From the NCBI RefSeq assembly GCF_008017825.1, contig NZ_VRLS01000012.1, positions 372,001-436,000 of the forward strand: 64,000 nucleotides of DNA. The letters run 5' to 3'. The stretch comes from Mesonia sp008017825 (lineage in GTDB: Bacteria > Bacteroidota > Bacteroidia > Flavobacteriales > Flavobacteriaceae). The notes beneath the pieces were generated by a model. The model saw only the letters and a program-made list of their open reading frames with translations, did not search any database and had not been told where the DNA came from. The translations under genes were made by a program, and so were the position numbers. Shown in pieces: positions 25,788 to 35,738 of the stretch; position 1 is the stretch's first letter, and each line of letters begins with the position of its first letter.

Positions 25788-25832
25788 TAAAACTTAATAC
25801 AATAATTGTTTAAAATATTTTCCAAAAAAATT

Positions 25833-27176
25833 ATGAAAGAAAGTGTAAAAAACTTTTTAGATAAAGTTTCAAAAAGAAATGCCAATGAGCCAGAATATAT
25901 GCAAGCGGTTCACGAAGTGGCAGAGACCATTATTCCTTTTATAGAAGAAAATGAAAAGTATCAAAATAAGATGCTTTTAGAGAGAATGGTGGAGCCAGAA
26001 CGTGTGATTATGTTTAGAGTATCTTGGTTAGATGATGAAGGTAACATTCAAATTAATAGAGGATTTCGTATTCAAATGAATTCTGCTATTGGTCCTTATA
26101 AGGGAGGTTTACGTTTTCATCCATCAGTTAACTTAAGTATTTTAAAATTCTTGGCTTTTGAGCAAGTATATAAAAATAGTTTAACTACTCTTCCTATGGG
26201 AGGTGGTAAAGGTGGATCAGATTTTGATCCTAAAGGAAAATCTGATAATGAAGTGATGCGTTTTTGTCAAAGCTTTATGACAGAATTATCTAAGCATATT
26301 GGAGCTAATACAGATGTTCCTGCAGGAGATATAGGTGTTGGAGCTCGCGAGATAGGATTTATGTTCGGTCAATATAAAAGACTTCAAAATGAATTTACAG
26401 GAATCCTAACAGGAAAAGGACTTTCTTACGGAGGTTCTTTAATTCGCCCAGAAGCTACAGGTTACGGAAATGTATATTTTGCACAAAGCATGCTTAAAAC
26501 TAAAGGAGATACTTTTGAAGGGAAAACAGTTGTAGTTTCAGGTTCAGGAAACGTGGCGCAATATGCTTCAGAAAAAGTAACTCAATTAGGAGGAAAGGTA
26601 GTGACTTTATCAGATTCTTCTGGATATATTTATGATGAAGAGGGAATTGATGAAAAGAAATTAGCTTTTGTAATGGAGCTTAAGAATGAGAGAAGAGGTA
26701 GAATTAAAGAATATTTAGATCAATATCCTAATGCTAAGTATTTTGAAGGGAAAACACCTTGGGACGTTAAATGTGATGTCGCTTTACCTTGCGCTACTCA
26801 AAATGAGCTTTTAGAAGAAGATGCTAAAACTTTAGTAGAAAATGGATGTATTTGTGTAGGAGAAGGGGCAAATATGCCATGTACTCCAGAAGCAGTTGAA
26901 GTTTTTCAAAAAGCAAAAATTTTATTCTCTCCAGGAAAAGCATCAAATGCAGGAGGTGTGGCAACTTCAGGATTAGAAATGTCTCAAAACTCTATGCGTT
27001 ACAATTGGACTTCAGAAGAAGTGGATGAAAAATTGTTTGGTATTATGCACGATATTCATGAAGCTTGTGTAAAATATGGTACAGATGAAAACGGATATAT
27101 AGATTACGTAAAAGGAGCAAATATTGCTGGTTTCGTTAAAGTTGCTGATGCTATGCTAGCTCAAGGAGCGGTTTAA
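25833..27176 (+). CDS. gdhA: NADP-type glutamate dehydrogenase
   Basis: 447 residues from the ATG at 25833; the open frame extends back to a TTG at 25806, but the protein family begins like MKESVKNFLDKV. The glutamate-binding FRIQMNSAIGPYKGGLRFHPS region (79-98) and the catalytic Lys in GGGKGGSDFDPKGK (about 123-136) are intact; VVSGSGNVAQYA near 242 is the dinucleotide-binding loop. It makes glutamate from 2-oxoglutarate and ammonium, a main ammonium-assimilation route. Length fits the hexameric NADP-linked class. A terminator follows. Confidence 0.95.
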   Translation: MKESVKNFLDKVSKRNANEPEYMQAVHEVAETIIPFIEENEKYQNKMLLERMVEPERVIMFRVSWLDDEGNIQINRGFRIQMNSAIGPYKGGLRFHPSVNLSILKFLAFEQVYKNSLTTLPMGGGKGGSDFDPKGKSDNEVMRFCQSFMTELSKHIGANTDVPAGDIGVGAREIGFMFGQYKRLQNEFTGILTGKGLSYGGSLIRPEATGYGNVYFAQSMLKTKGDTFEGKTVVVSGSGNVAQYASEKVTQLGGKVVTLSDSSGYIYDEEGIDEKKLAFVMELKNERRGRIKEYLDQYPNAKYFEGKTPWDVKCDVALPCATQNELLEEDAKTLVENGCICVGEGANMPCTPEAVEVFQKAKILFSPGKASNAGGVATSGLEMSQNSMRYNWTSEEVDEKLFGIMHDIHEACVKYGTDENGYIDYVKGANIAGFVKVADAMLAQGAV

Positions 27177-27194
27177 TAAGTTTATAAGTGTTTG

Positions 27195-27219
27195 AAAAAG
27201 CCGCAATTTGCGGCTTTTT
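27195..27219 (+). terminator. Terminator after gdhA
   Basis: GCCGCA at 27200-27205 pairs with TGCGGC at 27209-27214, extended by A-T pairs and followed by a T run to 27221. Confidence 0.88.
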
Positions 27220-27309
27220 TTATGCTCAATTTTTTAAAGCTAAGCTATAAGGATATGAGTATATTTGCTTAAGATTACAATATTATTAGGTACACATAGT
27301 TATAACTTC

Positions 27310-29580
27310 ATGAAACGAATACTAATATTTTTCTTTTTTATAAGCTTGTTTTCTCAAGCTCAAACACAAAATTTAGATTGGGAAGATTTATTCTCTTATT
27401 ACAGTATACAAGATGTTTCTACAGGGGCGGGTAAGATATTCGCTGCTGCGGAAAACTCTGTTTTTTCATATAGAAGAGGAACTCAAGAGATTGAAAAAAT
27501 ATCCTCTATACAAGGACTTTCTAGTGAGAAGATAAACACCATCTATTTTTCAGCAAATTATAATTTGTTATTTATTGGTTATAAAAGTGGTCTTATCGAT
27601 GTGTATAACCCACAAGATAAAACAGTTTTAAAAGTAGTTGATATTATTGAAAAAGTGACGATACCTCCTACCAATAGGAGAATTAATCATTTTTATGAAT
27701 ATGAAAATAAATTACTTATTTCAACCAATTACGGTATTTCAGAATTTAGGATGAATAACTTAGAATTTGGAGACACTTACTTAATTGGCGATTCAGGGGA
27801 ACAACTTACAGTTACTCAAACTACAGTTTTTAATAATAAAATTTATGCAGCTACTCAGGGAGGAGGAATACGCTTTGCAGATGTAAATAGCTCTAATTTG
27901 GTAGATTTTTCAATTTGGCAAAATATTTCAAACAATTCCTTTAGAGGAGTAGTCAACCTTTCTAATAGCTTATATGTAATTAATAATAGTAATAGCTTAC
28001 AAGAATTGCAAGGAAATACATTTGTGAATAGAGATCAATTTAATCAAGAAGTAAAAGATTTCCGTGTCAACGAGGAAAACTTAATTGTAACCACTTCTAA
28101 TAGAATAAAGGTTTATAACAATCAATTAAACACTTTAATTAATATTTCAAATTTTGGTGATGTACCTGTTAATTTAAGTAGTGCAACCATTTATCAGCAA
28201 GTTATTTACTTGGGAGATTTGAGTGAAGGATTATTGTCTACCACTGCAAGTAACACTGCGGCCTTTCAATATTTAAGTCCAGATGGGCCTTTAAGAAATG
28301 ACGTGTTTGGTCTGTCGGTTATTCCTAACGAACTTTGGGTGACATACGGAGATTATGATGTTTTTTTTGATCCATATCCTTTAAAAAGAGCAGGGGTTAG
28401 TCATCTTATAAATGAGGAGTGGATTAATATACCTTTCGCAAATTTAGACAATACAGAAGAAATTGCTAGATCAGCAATCAACCCAACCAATACAAGTCAG
28501 GTTTATTTAAGTTCTTTTTTTGGAGGTCTTTTAGAGATACAAGAGAATGAACTGCAAAATGTTTATGACATTACAAACTCTCCTTTGCAAAGTGTAATAA
28601 ATAATGATGTTAGGGTAAACGGAATTGCATTTGATAGGGATGGAAATCTCTGGGGAAATGTTTCTAGAGTAGATAATGGATTGTTTAAGCTTTCTTCTGG
28701 TGGAGGTTTTCAAGTTTTTGATACTTCAGAAATAGCTCCAGGAAGTGGTAGTGATAACTTGGGATTAACAGAGCTAATTATTGATAACTCGGGGAATATT
28801 TATTTTGGAAGTTATATTGATGGTGTTATTGGGTATCAGCCCTCAACCAATACCTTTGCTAAGGTTAAAGGTTTGGAGACTGCAGGGAATCTTCCCGATA
28901 ATTATGTAAAAAGTTTAGCTTTAGATAATAATAATCAATTGTGGATAGGAACATCACGAGGGTTAAGAGTTCTTTTTGGACCATCAGGAATATTTGAAAA
29001 CCCAAATACCAGCACAAATGAGATTATTATATTAGATGATGATGGCGTGGCACAAGAACTTTTAGCCGGAAGCAGCATTTCTGCTATTACCGTTGACGGA
29101 AATAATAACAAATGGATCGCTACCGAAGCTGGCGCTTTTTACCTTTCTTCAAATGGTCAAGAAACTATTTATCGTTTTACAACAGAAAACAGTCCGCTTC
29201 CTTCCAATTCGGTAACCGATATTGAAATAGATGAATCTACAGGAAAAGTTTATATAGGAACTACGAATGGATTAGTCGCTTTTAGAGGAACTGCCACTTC
29301 ATCTGCGGAAACTTTTGAAAAAGTTAGAGCATTCCCAAACCCAGTTAGACCAGGTTATTCTGGGATGGTAACTATAGACGGTTTGCGAGAAGGCGCAAAT
29401 GTGAAAATTACAGATATTGAAGGAAACTTAGTGTATGAAATAATTTCGGAAGGAGGAAGTGTTCAATGGGACAGTCGGGCATTTGGAAAACATAAAGTGG
29501 CGTCCGGGGTATATATGGTATTGATTACATCAGATGATCAATTAGAGACTAAGGTTACTAAAATTATGGTAATTAGGTAA
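27310..29580 (+). CDS. porZ: PorZ-like type IX secretion protein with T9SS sorting domain
   Basis: 756 residues from the ATG at 27310; the open frame extends upstream to a TTG, but the ATG gives a proper signal peptide (MKRILIFFFFISLFSQAQ). The body is two successive beta-propeller-type regions with repeats such as IWQNISNNSF, LWIGTSRGLRVLF and NNKWIATEAGAFYLSSNG. The last ~80 residues are a T9SS type A sorting domain (FPNPVRPGYSG, KITDIEGNLV, ASGVYMVLIT). Family knowledge: PorZ is a surface component of the T9SS attachment complex that delivers A-LPS to the sortase. Overlap with recO by one base (TAATG) is seen. The porZ name rests on this architecture. Confidence 0.78.
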   Translation: MKRILIFFFFISLFSQAQTQNLDWEDLFSYYSIQDVSTGAGKIFAAAENSVFSYRRGTQEIEKISSIQGLSSEKINTIYFSANYNLLFIGYKSGLIDVYNPQDKTVLKVVDIIEKVTIPPTNRRINHFYEYENKLLISTNYGISEFRMNNLEFGDTYLIGDSGEQLTVTQTTVFNNKIYAATQGGGIRFADVNSSNLVDFSIWQNISNNSFRGVVNLSNSLYVINNSNSLQELQGNTFVNRDQFNQEVKDFRVNEENLIVTTSNRIKVYNNQLNTLINISNFGDVPVNLSSATIYQQVIYLGDLSEGLLSTTASNTAAFQYLSPDGPLRNDVFGLSVIPNELWVTYGDYDVFFDPYPLKRAGVSHLINEEWINIPFANLDNTEEIARSAINPTNTSQVYLSSFFGGLLEIQENELQNVYDITNSPLQSVINNDVRVNGIAFDRDGNLWGNVSRVDNGLFKLSSGGGFQVFDTSEIAPGSGSDNLGLTELIIDNSGNIYFGSYIDGVIGYQPSTNTFAKVKGLETAGNLPDNYVKSLALDNNNQLWIGTSRGLRVLFGPSGIFENPNTSTNEIIILDDDGVAQELLAGSSISAITVDGNNNKWIATEAGAFYLSSNGQETIYRFTTENSPLPSNSVTDIEIDESTGKVYIGTTNGLVAFRGTATSSAETFEKVRAFPNPVRPGYSGMVTIDGLREGANVKITDIEGNLVYEIISEGGSVQWDSRAFGKHKVASGVYMVLITSDDQLETKVTKIMVIR

Positions 29581-30296
29581 TGCTTGTACATACCAGAGCT
29601 ATAGTCATTCAATCTATCCGCTACAGCGAAGCCGACCTTATAGTTAAATGTTTTACTCAAAGTGACGGACTTAAATCATACTTGTGTAGAAATATTTTAA
29701 AAAGTAAAAAAGGAAAGTTGAAAGCCTCCATGTTTCAGGTGCTAACACAGTTAGATTTAGTTGCTAAACATAAAGATAAAGGAACCTTAGAACATATTAG
29801 GGAAGCAAAAGTAAACCCTCCTTATCAACATATTCCAACAGACGTTTATAAGTCTTCTATCGCTCTTTTTTTAGCTGAAATGTTGCGAAATAGTATCCAA
29901 GAGGAGGAAAAGAACGAAGCATTATTTCAATTTTTAGAAGAATCTTTCACAAGTTTAGATAATACAAAAAACTTCGCTAATTTCCATTTATGGTTTTTAG
30001 TAAAGTTAACACGGTATGTAGGTTTTTTTCCCAATACAGAAACTTTGGAAGCTCCATTTTTTAATCTTTTAGATGGCGATTTTCAGAAATTCGAAACTAA
30101 TAAATACTGCATTAGTAATACAAACACTTATTTACTGAAGCAGTTTTTAGAACAAACTCCAGCTGAAGCTTTAGAATTAAAACTCAACCAAACTCAACGA
30201 AAAAGCTTTCTAGAAATGATGTTGTTGTATTACGAACTGCAATTACAAGGTTTTAGAAAACCTAAATCATTAGATATTCTATATCAATTGTTTTAG
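29580..30296 (+). CDS. recO: DNA repair protein RecO
   Basis: 238 residues, usual length. The N-terminal OB fold starts MLVHTRAIVIQSIRYSEADLIV and has the KGKLKASMFQVL segment; the C-terminal helical part follows. The zinc-binding cysteines of some RecO proteins are not evident, as in many Bacteroidota. RecO loads RecA on SSB-coated single-stranded DNA with RecR. Its start codon overlaps the stop of the PorZ-like gene, so they are co-transcribed. Confidence 0.93.
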   Translation: MLVHTRAIVIQSIRYSEADLIVKCFTQSDGLKSYLCRNILKSKKGKLKASMFQVLTQLDLVAKHKDKGTLEHIREAKVNPPYQHIPTDVYKSSIALFLAEMLRNSIQEEEKNEALFQFLEESFTSLDNTKNFANFHLWFLVKLTRYVGFFPNTETLEAPFFNLLDGDFQKFETNKYCISNTNTYLLKQFLEQTPAEALELKLNQTQRKSFLEMMLLYYELQLQGFRKPKSLDILYQLF

Positions 30297-30467
30297 GGAA
30301 TGACCATTTGTTAAAGAACAAAAATCTTGCTCTTGTCAATGGTTTACTACTTTGAGTCTGCAGAAATAATTGACATCTTGCATCGTTTTAACGTAACACC
30401 TCTTAAAATTCCGCTAAGATTTAAGGCTTTTTCAGCATTCAAAATTACTTTTCTGTAAATTGAGGTT

Positions 30468-31490
30468 ATGAAAACACCCTTACTCGTTTTTAATCAAAAA
30501 GGTATTTACTGTGAAGTGGCAGACGTATATATAGATCCGTGGAAACCAGTAAAAAAAGCCATCATTTCTCATGGTCACGCCGATCATTCTCGGTGGGGAC
30601 ATCAGCAATACATTACACATCATAGTAACGTTGCGATCATAAAACATCGATTAGGAGATATAACCGTGGCTGGTAAAGAATGGAATGAAACATTTACGAT
30701 AAATGGGGTGAAATTTTCTCTCCATCCGGCAGGGCATATTATCGGTTCTTCGCAAATAAGAGTAGAATACAAAGGAGAAGTTTGGGTTTTTACCGGAGAT
30801 TATAAAACAGAGGATGACGGTCTGGCTGTGCCTTATGAGGTCGTAAAATGTCATACGTTTATTACAGAATGTACATTTGGACTTCCTGCGTTTAAATGGG
30901 TACCTCAAGAGCAAGTTTTTAACGATATTAATACGTGGTGGCAGCAAAATAGAGATGACGGTAAAACATCCGTTTTATTTGGTTATTCTTTAGGAAAAGC
31001 ACAACGTATTTTAAAACATTTAGACACTTCTATAGGTCAAATTTATACCCACGGTGCAGTAGAAAATATGACAGAGGTAATTCGAAGCATCGCAGACTTA
31101 CCACCAACACATAAAATTACGAGAGATACCAAAAAAGAAGAAATAAGAGGAAATATAGTAATTGCTCCGCCAAGCGCACACGGTTCAACTTGGATAAAAA
31201 AAATGGTTCCTTATGTTACCGCATCTGCCAGTGGCTGGATGACTTTTAGAGGTGCTCGTCGTCGTAGAGCAATAGATAAAGGTTTTGTGCTTTCCGATCA
31301 TTGTGATTGGCAAGGCTTGCTTACTTCTATAAAAGCTACAGGAGCCGAAAAAATAATATGTACACACGGTTATACCGATATATTTTCACGCTTTTTAGCA
31401 GAACAAGGTTATGATGCGAGAACTGAGCAAACTCAATATGAAGAGGAAAACGCAGAAGAAGTTTCTAAAGAAAAAGAAGAGAACGGATGA
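30468..31490 (+). CDS. Ligase-associated DNA damage response exonuclease (MBL fold)
   Basis: 340 residues. A metallo-beta-lactamase/beta-CASP type nuclease with the metal motif HGHADH (35-40), a second His in HPAGHIIGSSQI (about 86-91) and TGDYKTEDDG (about 109). Later HGxxDH-type elements are LSDHCDW and THGYTDIF. This is the exonuclease of the four-gene ligase-associated cassette (TIGR04122 type, from memory), thought to process DNA ends. It starts the cassette and overlaps the ligase start by 4 bases. The cassette continues with ligase, helicase and PdeM. Confidence 0.92.
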   Translation: MKTPLLVFNQKGIYCEVADVYIDPWKPVKKAIISHGHADHSRWGHQQYITHHSNVAIIKHRLGDITVAGKEWNETFTINGVKFSLHPAGHIIGSSQIRVEYKGEVWVFTGDYKTEDDGLAVPYEVVKCHTFITECTFGLPAFKWVPQEQVFNDINTWWQQNRDDGKTSVLFGYSLGKAQRILKHLDTSIGQIYTHGAVENMTEVIRSIADLPPTHKITRDTKKEEIRGNIVIAPPSAHGSTWIKKMVPYVTASASGWMTFRGARRRRAIDKGFVLSDHCDWQGLLTSIKATGAEKIICTHGYTDIFSRFLAEQGYDARTEQTQYEEENAEEVSKEKEENG

Positions 31491-33082
31491 AGCAATTTGC
31501 AGAACTCATAAGAACCTTAGATAGCACCAATAAAACCACACTTAAAGTGGAAGCGCTTGCTCATTATTTGAAAACAGCTTCAGATAAAGATAAAGTCTGG
31601 ACTATTGCTATTCTTTCTCATCGGCGTCCACCAAGACCGGTAAATACAACATTAATGAGAACTTGGACATCAGAATTTTCAAAAATTCCGCTTTGGCTTT
31701 TTGAAGAATCCTACCATATTGTAGGAGATTTAGCCGAAACGATTGCATTGGTTATTCCGCCTTCAGAAGAAATTTCAGAAAAAAGTCTACATCAGTTTTT
31801 ACAAGAAATTATAGAATTAAAGCCGCGTTCGGAAGAAGAGAAGAAAGAATATTTAAAAGAGAATTGGTTCAGTTTAAACTATTATGAGCGTTTTGTATTT
31901 ACCAAGTTAATTACAGGTAGTTTTAGAATAGGCGTGAGTCAAAAATTAATGACTAGAGCTTTATCAAAAGCTACCGATATAGATGAGGATATTCTCGCTT
32001 ACAAACTCATGGGTAATTGGGATCCTGCAACCACAACGTTTAACGATTTAGTACTCGAAGAAAAGCCAGAAGATTTTCTTTCTAAACCTTACCCTTTTTA
32101 TCTCGCTTATGCTATTGAAGATAAGCCAGAAAGTTTAGGTAGTGTCAAAGATTGGGCGGCAGAACATAAATGGGACGGTATTAGATCTCAGGTCATTATT
32201 AGAAATAGCGAGCTTTTTGTGTGGAGTCGTGGGGAAGAATTGGTAACCGATAAATACCCCGAATTTGAAAAGTTTATTGATATAATTCCTGATGGAACAG
32301 TTATCGACGGAGAAATTTTGCCTTTCCCAGAAAATGAAATAGGCACGTTTAAAGATTTGCAGACCAGAATAGGTCGAAAAAATATCACAAAAAAATTACT
32401 AGAAAAAACACCTGTTATTTTAAAAGCTTATGATGTTTTGGAGTGGGAGGGAGAAGATATTCGAGAAAAACCATATCGCGAACGCCGAAATATCTTAGAA
32501 AAGCTTTATGCTAAAGTAGCTTCGGAAGAAATACCGCTGCACCTGTCTTTAACTATTTCATTTGAGAATTGGGAAGAAGCTGCAAAAGAAAGAGAACGCT
32601 CTAGGGAAGTAAAATCTGAAGGGTTAATGTTAAAGCGTTGGGATTCTCCTTACTTGGTAGGGAGAAAAAAAGGAGATTGGTGGAAATGGAAAGTAGATCC
32701 GTTAACCATAGATGCTGTTCTAACTTACGCCATGCGTGGCCACGGAAGACGTAGTAATTTATTTACAGATTATACTTTTGGGCTGTGGGATGAAAGTAAA
32801 GAAGAACTGGTCACCTTTGCTAAAGCTTATTCCGGTTTAACCGATGCAGAATTCCGTAAAGTAGATGCTTGGATCAAAAGAAATACTTTAGAACGCTATG
32901 GTCCTGTGAGAAGCGTGACACCACATCACGTATTTGAAATTGCCTTTGAAGGTATTGCCGAATCAAAACGTCATAAAAGCGGAGTAGCCACGCGTTTCCC
33001 TAGAATTTTGCGTTGGCGACAAGATAAAAAGATAGAAGACGCTAATACGTTAGAAGATTTAAAAGCTTTAATTCCTAAATAA
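31487..33082 (+). CDS. ATP-dependent DNA ligase of the DNA damage cassette
   Basis: 531 residues. A helical N-terminal domain (to about 200) is followed by the nucleotidyl-transferase core with the adenylation Lys K228 in HKWDGIRSQ, then EGLMLKRWDSPY (motif IV-type) and KGDWWKWKVDP (motif V). An OB-fold C-terminus follows. It seals nicks with ATP; this family (PP_1105 type) is separate from the NAD-dependent LigA. It overlaps the exonuclease gene by 4 bases and is followed after 1 base by the helicase, so translation is coupled. Confidence 0.94.
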   Translation: MKQFAELIRTLDSTNKTTLKVEALAHYLKTASDKDKVWTIAILSHRRPPRPVNTTLMRTWTSEFSKIPLWLFEESYHIVGDLAETIALVIPPSEEISEKSLHQFLQEIIELKPRSEEEKKEYLKENWFSLNYYERFVFTKLITGSFRIGVSQKLMTRALSKATDIDEDILAYKLMGNWDPATTTFNDLVLEEKPEDFLSKPYPFYLAYAIEDKPESLGSVKDWAAEHKWDGIRSQVIIRNSELFVWSRGEELVTDKYPEFEKFIDIIPDGTVIDGEILPFPENEIGTFKDLQTRIGRKNITKKLLEKTPVILKAYDVLEWEGEDIREKPYRERRNILEKLYAKVASEEIPLHLSLTISFENWEEAAKERERSREVKSEGLMLKRWDSPYLVGRKKGDWWKWKVDPLTIDAVLTYAMRGHGRRSNLFTDYTFGLWDESKEELVTFAKAYSGLTDAEFRKVDAWIKRNTLERYGPVRSVTPHHVFEIAFEGIAESKRHKSGVATRFPRILRWRQDKKIEDANTLEDLKALIPK

Positions 33083-33083
33083 T

Positions 33084-35570
33084 ATGGAAAATAAGCTGAG
33101 TACTAAGAAACAACTTTTAACAGTTGCCGAACATTGGTTTTTAGAACAAGAATGGAAACCTTTTACTTTTCAAAAACAAACTTGGAAAGCTTTTTTGTCT
33201 GGAAAAAACGGATTACTAAACGCGCCTACAGGAAGCGGAAAAACTTACGCCCTTTGGGTACCAATTGCTCTAGAAATATTAAAAGAAAAGCAAAAAACTA
33301 AACAGAAGAAAAAAGGGTTAAGAGCTTTATGGATTACTCCTCTTAGAGCACTTTCTGTAGAAATTTCTCAAGCAGCAACTCGGTTTTGTCAAGATATTGA
33401 TCCAACGATTACTGTAGGGATTAGAACGGGAGATACTTCACAAAAAGAACGAGCGGCACAAAAGAGGAATATGCCAGATTTATTAATCACCACCCCAGAA
33501 AGTCTACAGCTATTGCTAACTTCAAAAAAATATGATCATCTTTTTCAAAATTTAAACGCGGTCGTTATTGACGAGTGGCACGAACTTTTAGGTACCAAGC
33601 GGGGTGTACAAATGGAGCTTGCGCTATCCCGATTAAAAACTGTATCTAAAAATCTAAAAATTTGGGGTATTTCTGCTACGATAGGTAATTTAAATCAAGC
33701 GAAAGATGTTTTATTAGGACCTACGGGTAAATCAAATGAAAATTCTGTTTTAGTAAAAGCGAAGCTGAAGAAAAAAATTCAAGTGGAATCTATCATTCCT
33801 GAAAAGATGGAAAAATTCCCTTGGCGAGGTCATTTAGGTTTACACCTCTTAGATGAAGTCGTGCCAATCATTAAAAAATCTAAAACCACTTTAATTTTTA
33901 CCAATACTCGATCTCAATGTGAATTGTGGTTTCAGAAGTTAATGGAAAAGTATCCTGAATTTGCAGGTGAAGTTGCGATGCATCACGGGAGCATCAATAA
34001 AGAAACTCGACTATGGGTCGAGCAAGCCATTAGAAATGAGAACTTAAAAGCCGTCGTTTGTACATCGAGTTTAGATTTAGGAGTAGATTTTGCTCCTGTA
34101 GAAACTATTATTCAAATTGGCGGACCAAAAGGTGTGGCTCGGTTCTTACAACGAGCAGGAAGAAGTGGTCACCAACCAGGAAAAGTAAGTGTAATTCATT
34201 TTCTGCCCACTCACGCTATGGAATTAATTGAAGCTGCTGCTCTTCAAAAAGCAGCAAAAAATACCGTAGTAGAAGATAGGGTTCCATATTTACAAAGTTT
34301 TGATGTATTGGTACAATACCTCACCACCTTAGCAGTGTCTGATGGGTTTTATCCGCAAGAAATTTATCCTGAAATTAAATCTACGTTTTGTTTTCAAGCA
34401 CTCACTCAAGAACAATGGGAATGGTGTTTAGATTTTATTACCACTGGAGGAGAAAGTTTAAAGACTTATGATGAATATAAAAAAGTAGAAATAGAAGAAG
34501 ATGGCAAATTTAAAGTGAACCATAGAGGAATAGCAATGCGCCACCGTTTGCAAATAGGAACTATTGTAAGTGACGCGGTATTAAGTGTAAAGTACATCAA
34601 AGGAGGATATATTGGTACGATTGAAGAATTTTTTGTCTCCAAATTAAAACCCGGGGATGTGTTTACTTTTGCGGGAAGAAATTTAGAACTGGTTCGTATC
34701 AAGGGAATGCAAGTACAAGTAAGAAAATCTAAACAAAAAACAGCAAAGGTACCCAGTTGGATGGGCGGCAGGATGACCTTTTCTGCTCAAATGAGTGAAC
34801 TGCTTCGAGAAGAATTATATGATGCGGCAGAAAGTGTTCATCAAACAAATACTAAGAAATCGAAGGAGTTAAAAGCCTTAGAGCCTATTCTAAAAAGACA
34901 ACTTAAAGAATCCATCATTCCTAAACAACATCAATTTCTAATAGAAACCTTTAAAACCAGAGAAGGTTATCATGCAGTATTTTATCCCTTTGAAGGTAGA
35001 TTTGTGCACGAAGCTTTAGGCAGTCTGTTGGCATATCGCATAAGTTTATTGTCTCCTATTTCTTTTAGCATTGCGTTTAATGATTATGGTTTTGAGCTAT
35101 TATCAGATCAAGAAATCGATATGCAACAAGTGCTAGATAACAATTTATTTTCTGCTGATTTTTTGATGGATGATTTATATAAAAGTTTAAATGCTACCGA
35201 AATGGCTCGTCGAAAATTTCGCGATATTGCTGTCATTGCAGGTTTGGTATTTACTGGCTACCCCAATAAATTAGTCAAAAGCAAACATTTACAGTCGAGT
35301 TCACAATTACTATTTGATGTTTTTAGAGACTATGAGCCTCAAAATCTCTTATTTCAGCAAGCGTTTACAGAAACTTTTGAACATCAATTAGAGGAAGGAA
35401 GGTTGAGGTTAGCTCTAGAAAGAATAAATCATCAAGATATTATTTGGAAAAACTGCGATAAACCCACACCATTTTCTTTTCCTATTATTACCGATAGATT
35501 ACGAGAAAAGCTTTCTTCAGAAAAATTAGAAGATCGTATTCAGCGTATGCTAAAACAACTAGAAAAATAA
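33084..35570 (+). CDS. Ligase-associated DEXH box helicase (Lhr-core type)
   Basis: 828 residues. The helicase core has Walker A APTGSGKT (47-54), the DEWH box at 163-166, SATIG near 192, and QRAGRSGHQPG near 356. It is followed by winged-helix and DUF4910/Lhr-core domains up to the C-terminus. Family knowledge: Lhr-core proteins are 3'-5' DNA helicases; together with the exonuclease, ligase and PdeM they form a DNA repair cassette. The stop codon is directly followed by a structured intergenic element at 35571. Confidence 0.94.
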   Translation: MENKLSTKKQLLTVAEHWFLEQEWKPFTFQKQTWKAFLSGKNGLLNAPTGSGKTYALWVPIALEILKEKQKTKQKKKGLRALWITPLRALSVEISQAATRFCQDIDPTITVGIRTGDTSQKERAAQKRNMPDLLITTPESLQLLLTSKKYDHLFQNLNAVVIDEWHELLGTKRGVQMELALSRLKTVSKNLKIWGISATIGNLNQAKDVLLGPTGKSNENSVLVKAKLKKKIQVESIIPEKMEKFPWRGHLGLHLLDEVVPIIKKSKTTLIFTNTRSQCELWFQKLMEKYPEFAGEVAMHHGSINKETRLWVEQAIRNENLKAVVCTSSLDLGVDFAPVETIIQIGGPKGVARFLQRAGRSGHQPGKVSVIHFLPTHAMELIEAAALQKAAKNTVVEDRVPYLQSFDVLVQYLTTLAVSDGFYPQEIYPEIKSTFCFQALTQEQWEWCLDFITTGGESLKTYDEYKKVEIEEDGKFKVNHRGIAMRHRLQIGTIVSDAVLSVKYIKGGYIGTIEEFFVSKLKPGDVFTFAGRNLELVRIKGMQVQVRKSKQKTAKVPSWMGGRMTFSAQMSELLREELYDAAESVHQTNTKKSKELKALEPILKRQLKESIIPKQHQFLIETFKTREGYHAVFYPFEGRFVHEALGSLLAYRISLLSPISFSIAFNDYGFELLSDQEIDMQQVLDNNLFSADFLMDDLYKSLNATEMARRKFRDIAVIAGLVFTGYPNKLVKSKHLQSSSQLLFDVFRDYEPQNLLFQQAFTETFEHQLEEGRLRLALERINHQDIIWKNCDKPTPFSFPIITDRLREKLSSEKLEDRIQRMLKQLEK

Positions 35571-35674
35571 TTTGGGCGTTACCCTAAAGGGTCAGGCTAT
35601 ACGTTTCAATTCCTCGTAAGTTGACGCTATCGCTTCTACTTACTGCGGGATTTCTCTTTTATCCTTAACGCAAA
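35571..35674 (+). repeat. Structured intergenic element with complementary ends
   Basis: The ends pair: TTTG (35571-35574) with CAAA (35671-35674) and CGTTA (35577-35581) with TAACG (35666-35670), with two bulged G. Inside, ACCC (35581-35584) pairs with GGGT (35589-35592), and GTAAGT (35616-35621) with ACTTAC (35638-35643). The GGGCGTTACCC ... AACGC layout resembles, from memory, a dispersed intergenic repeat of flavobacterial genomes. It begins right after the helicase stop codon. Confidence 0.6.
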
Positions 35675-35738
35675 AAGTGTGTTAAATCAGTATTTATTCA
35701 AAGTTCAAAATATTACCTTAGAATCTTAATTCATAACA

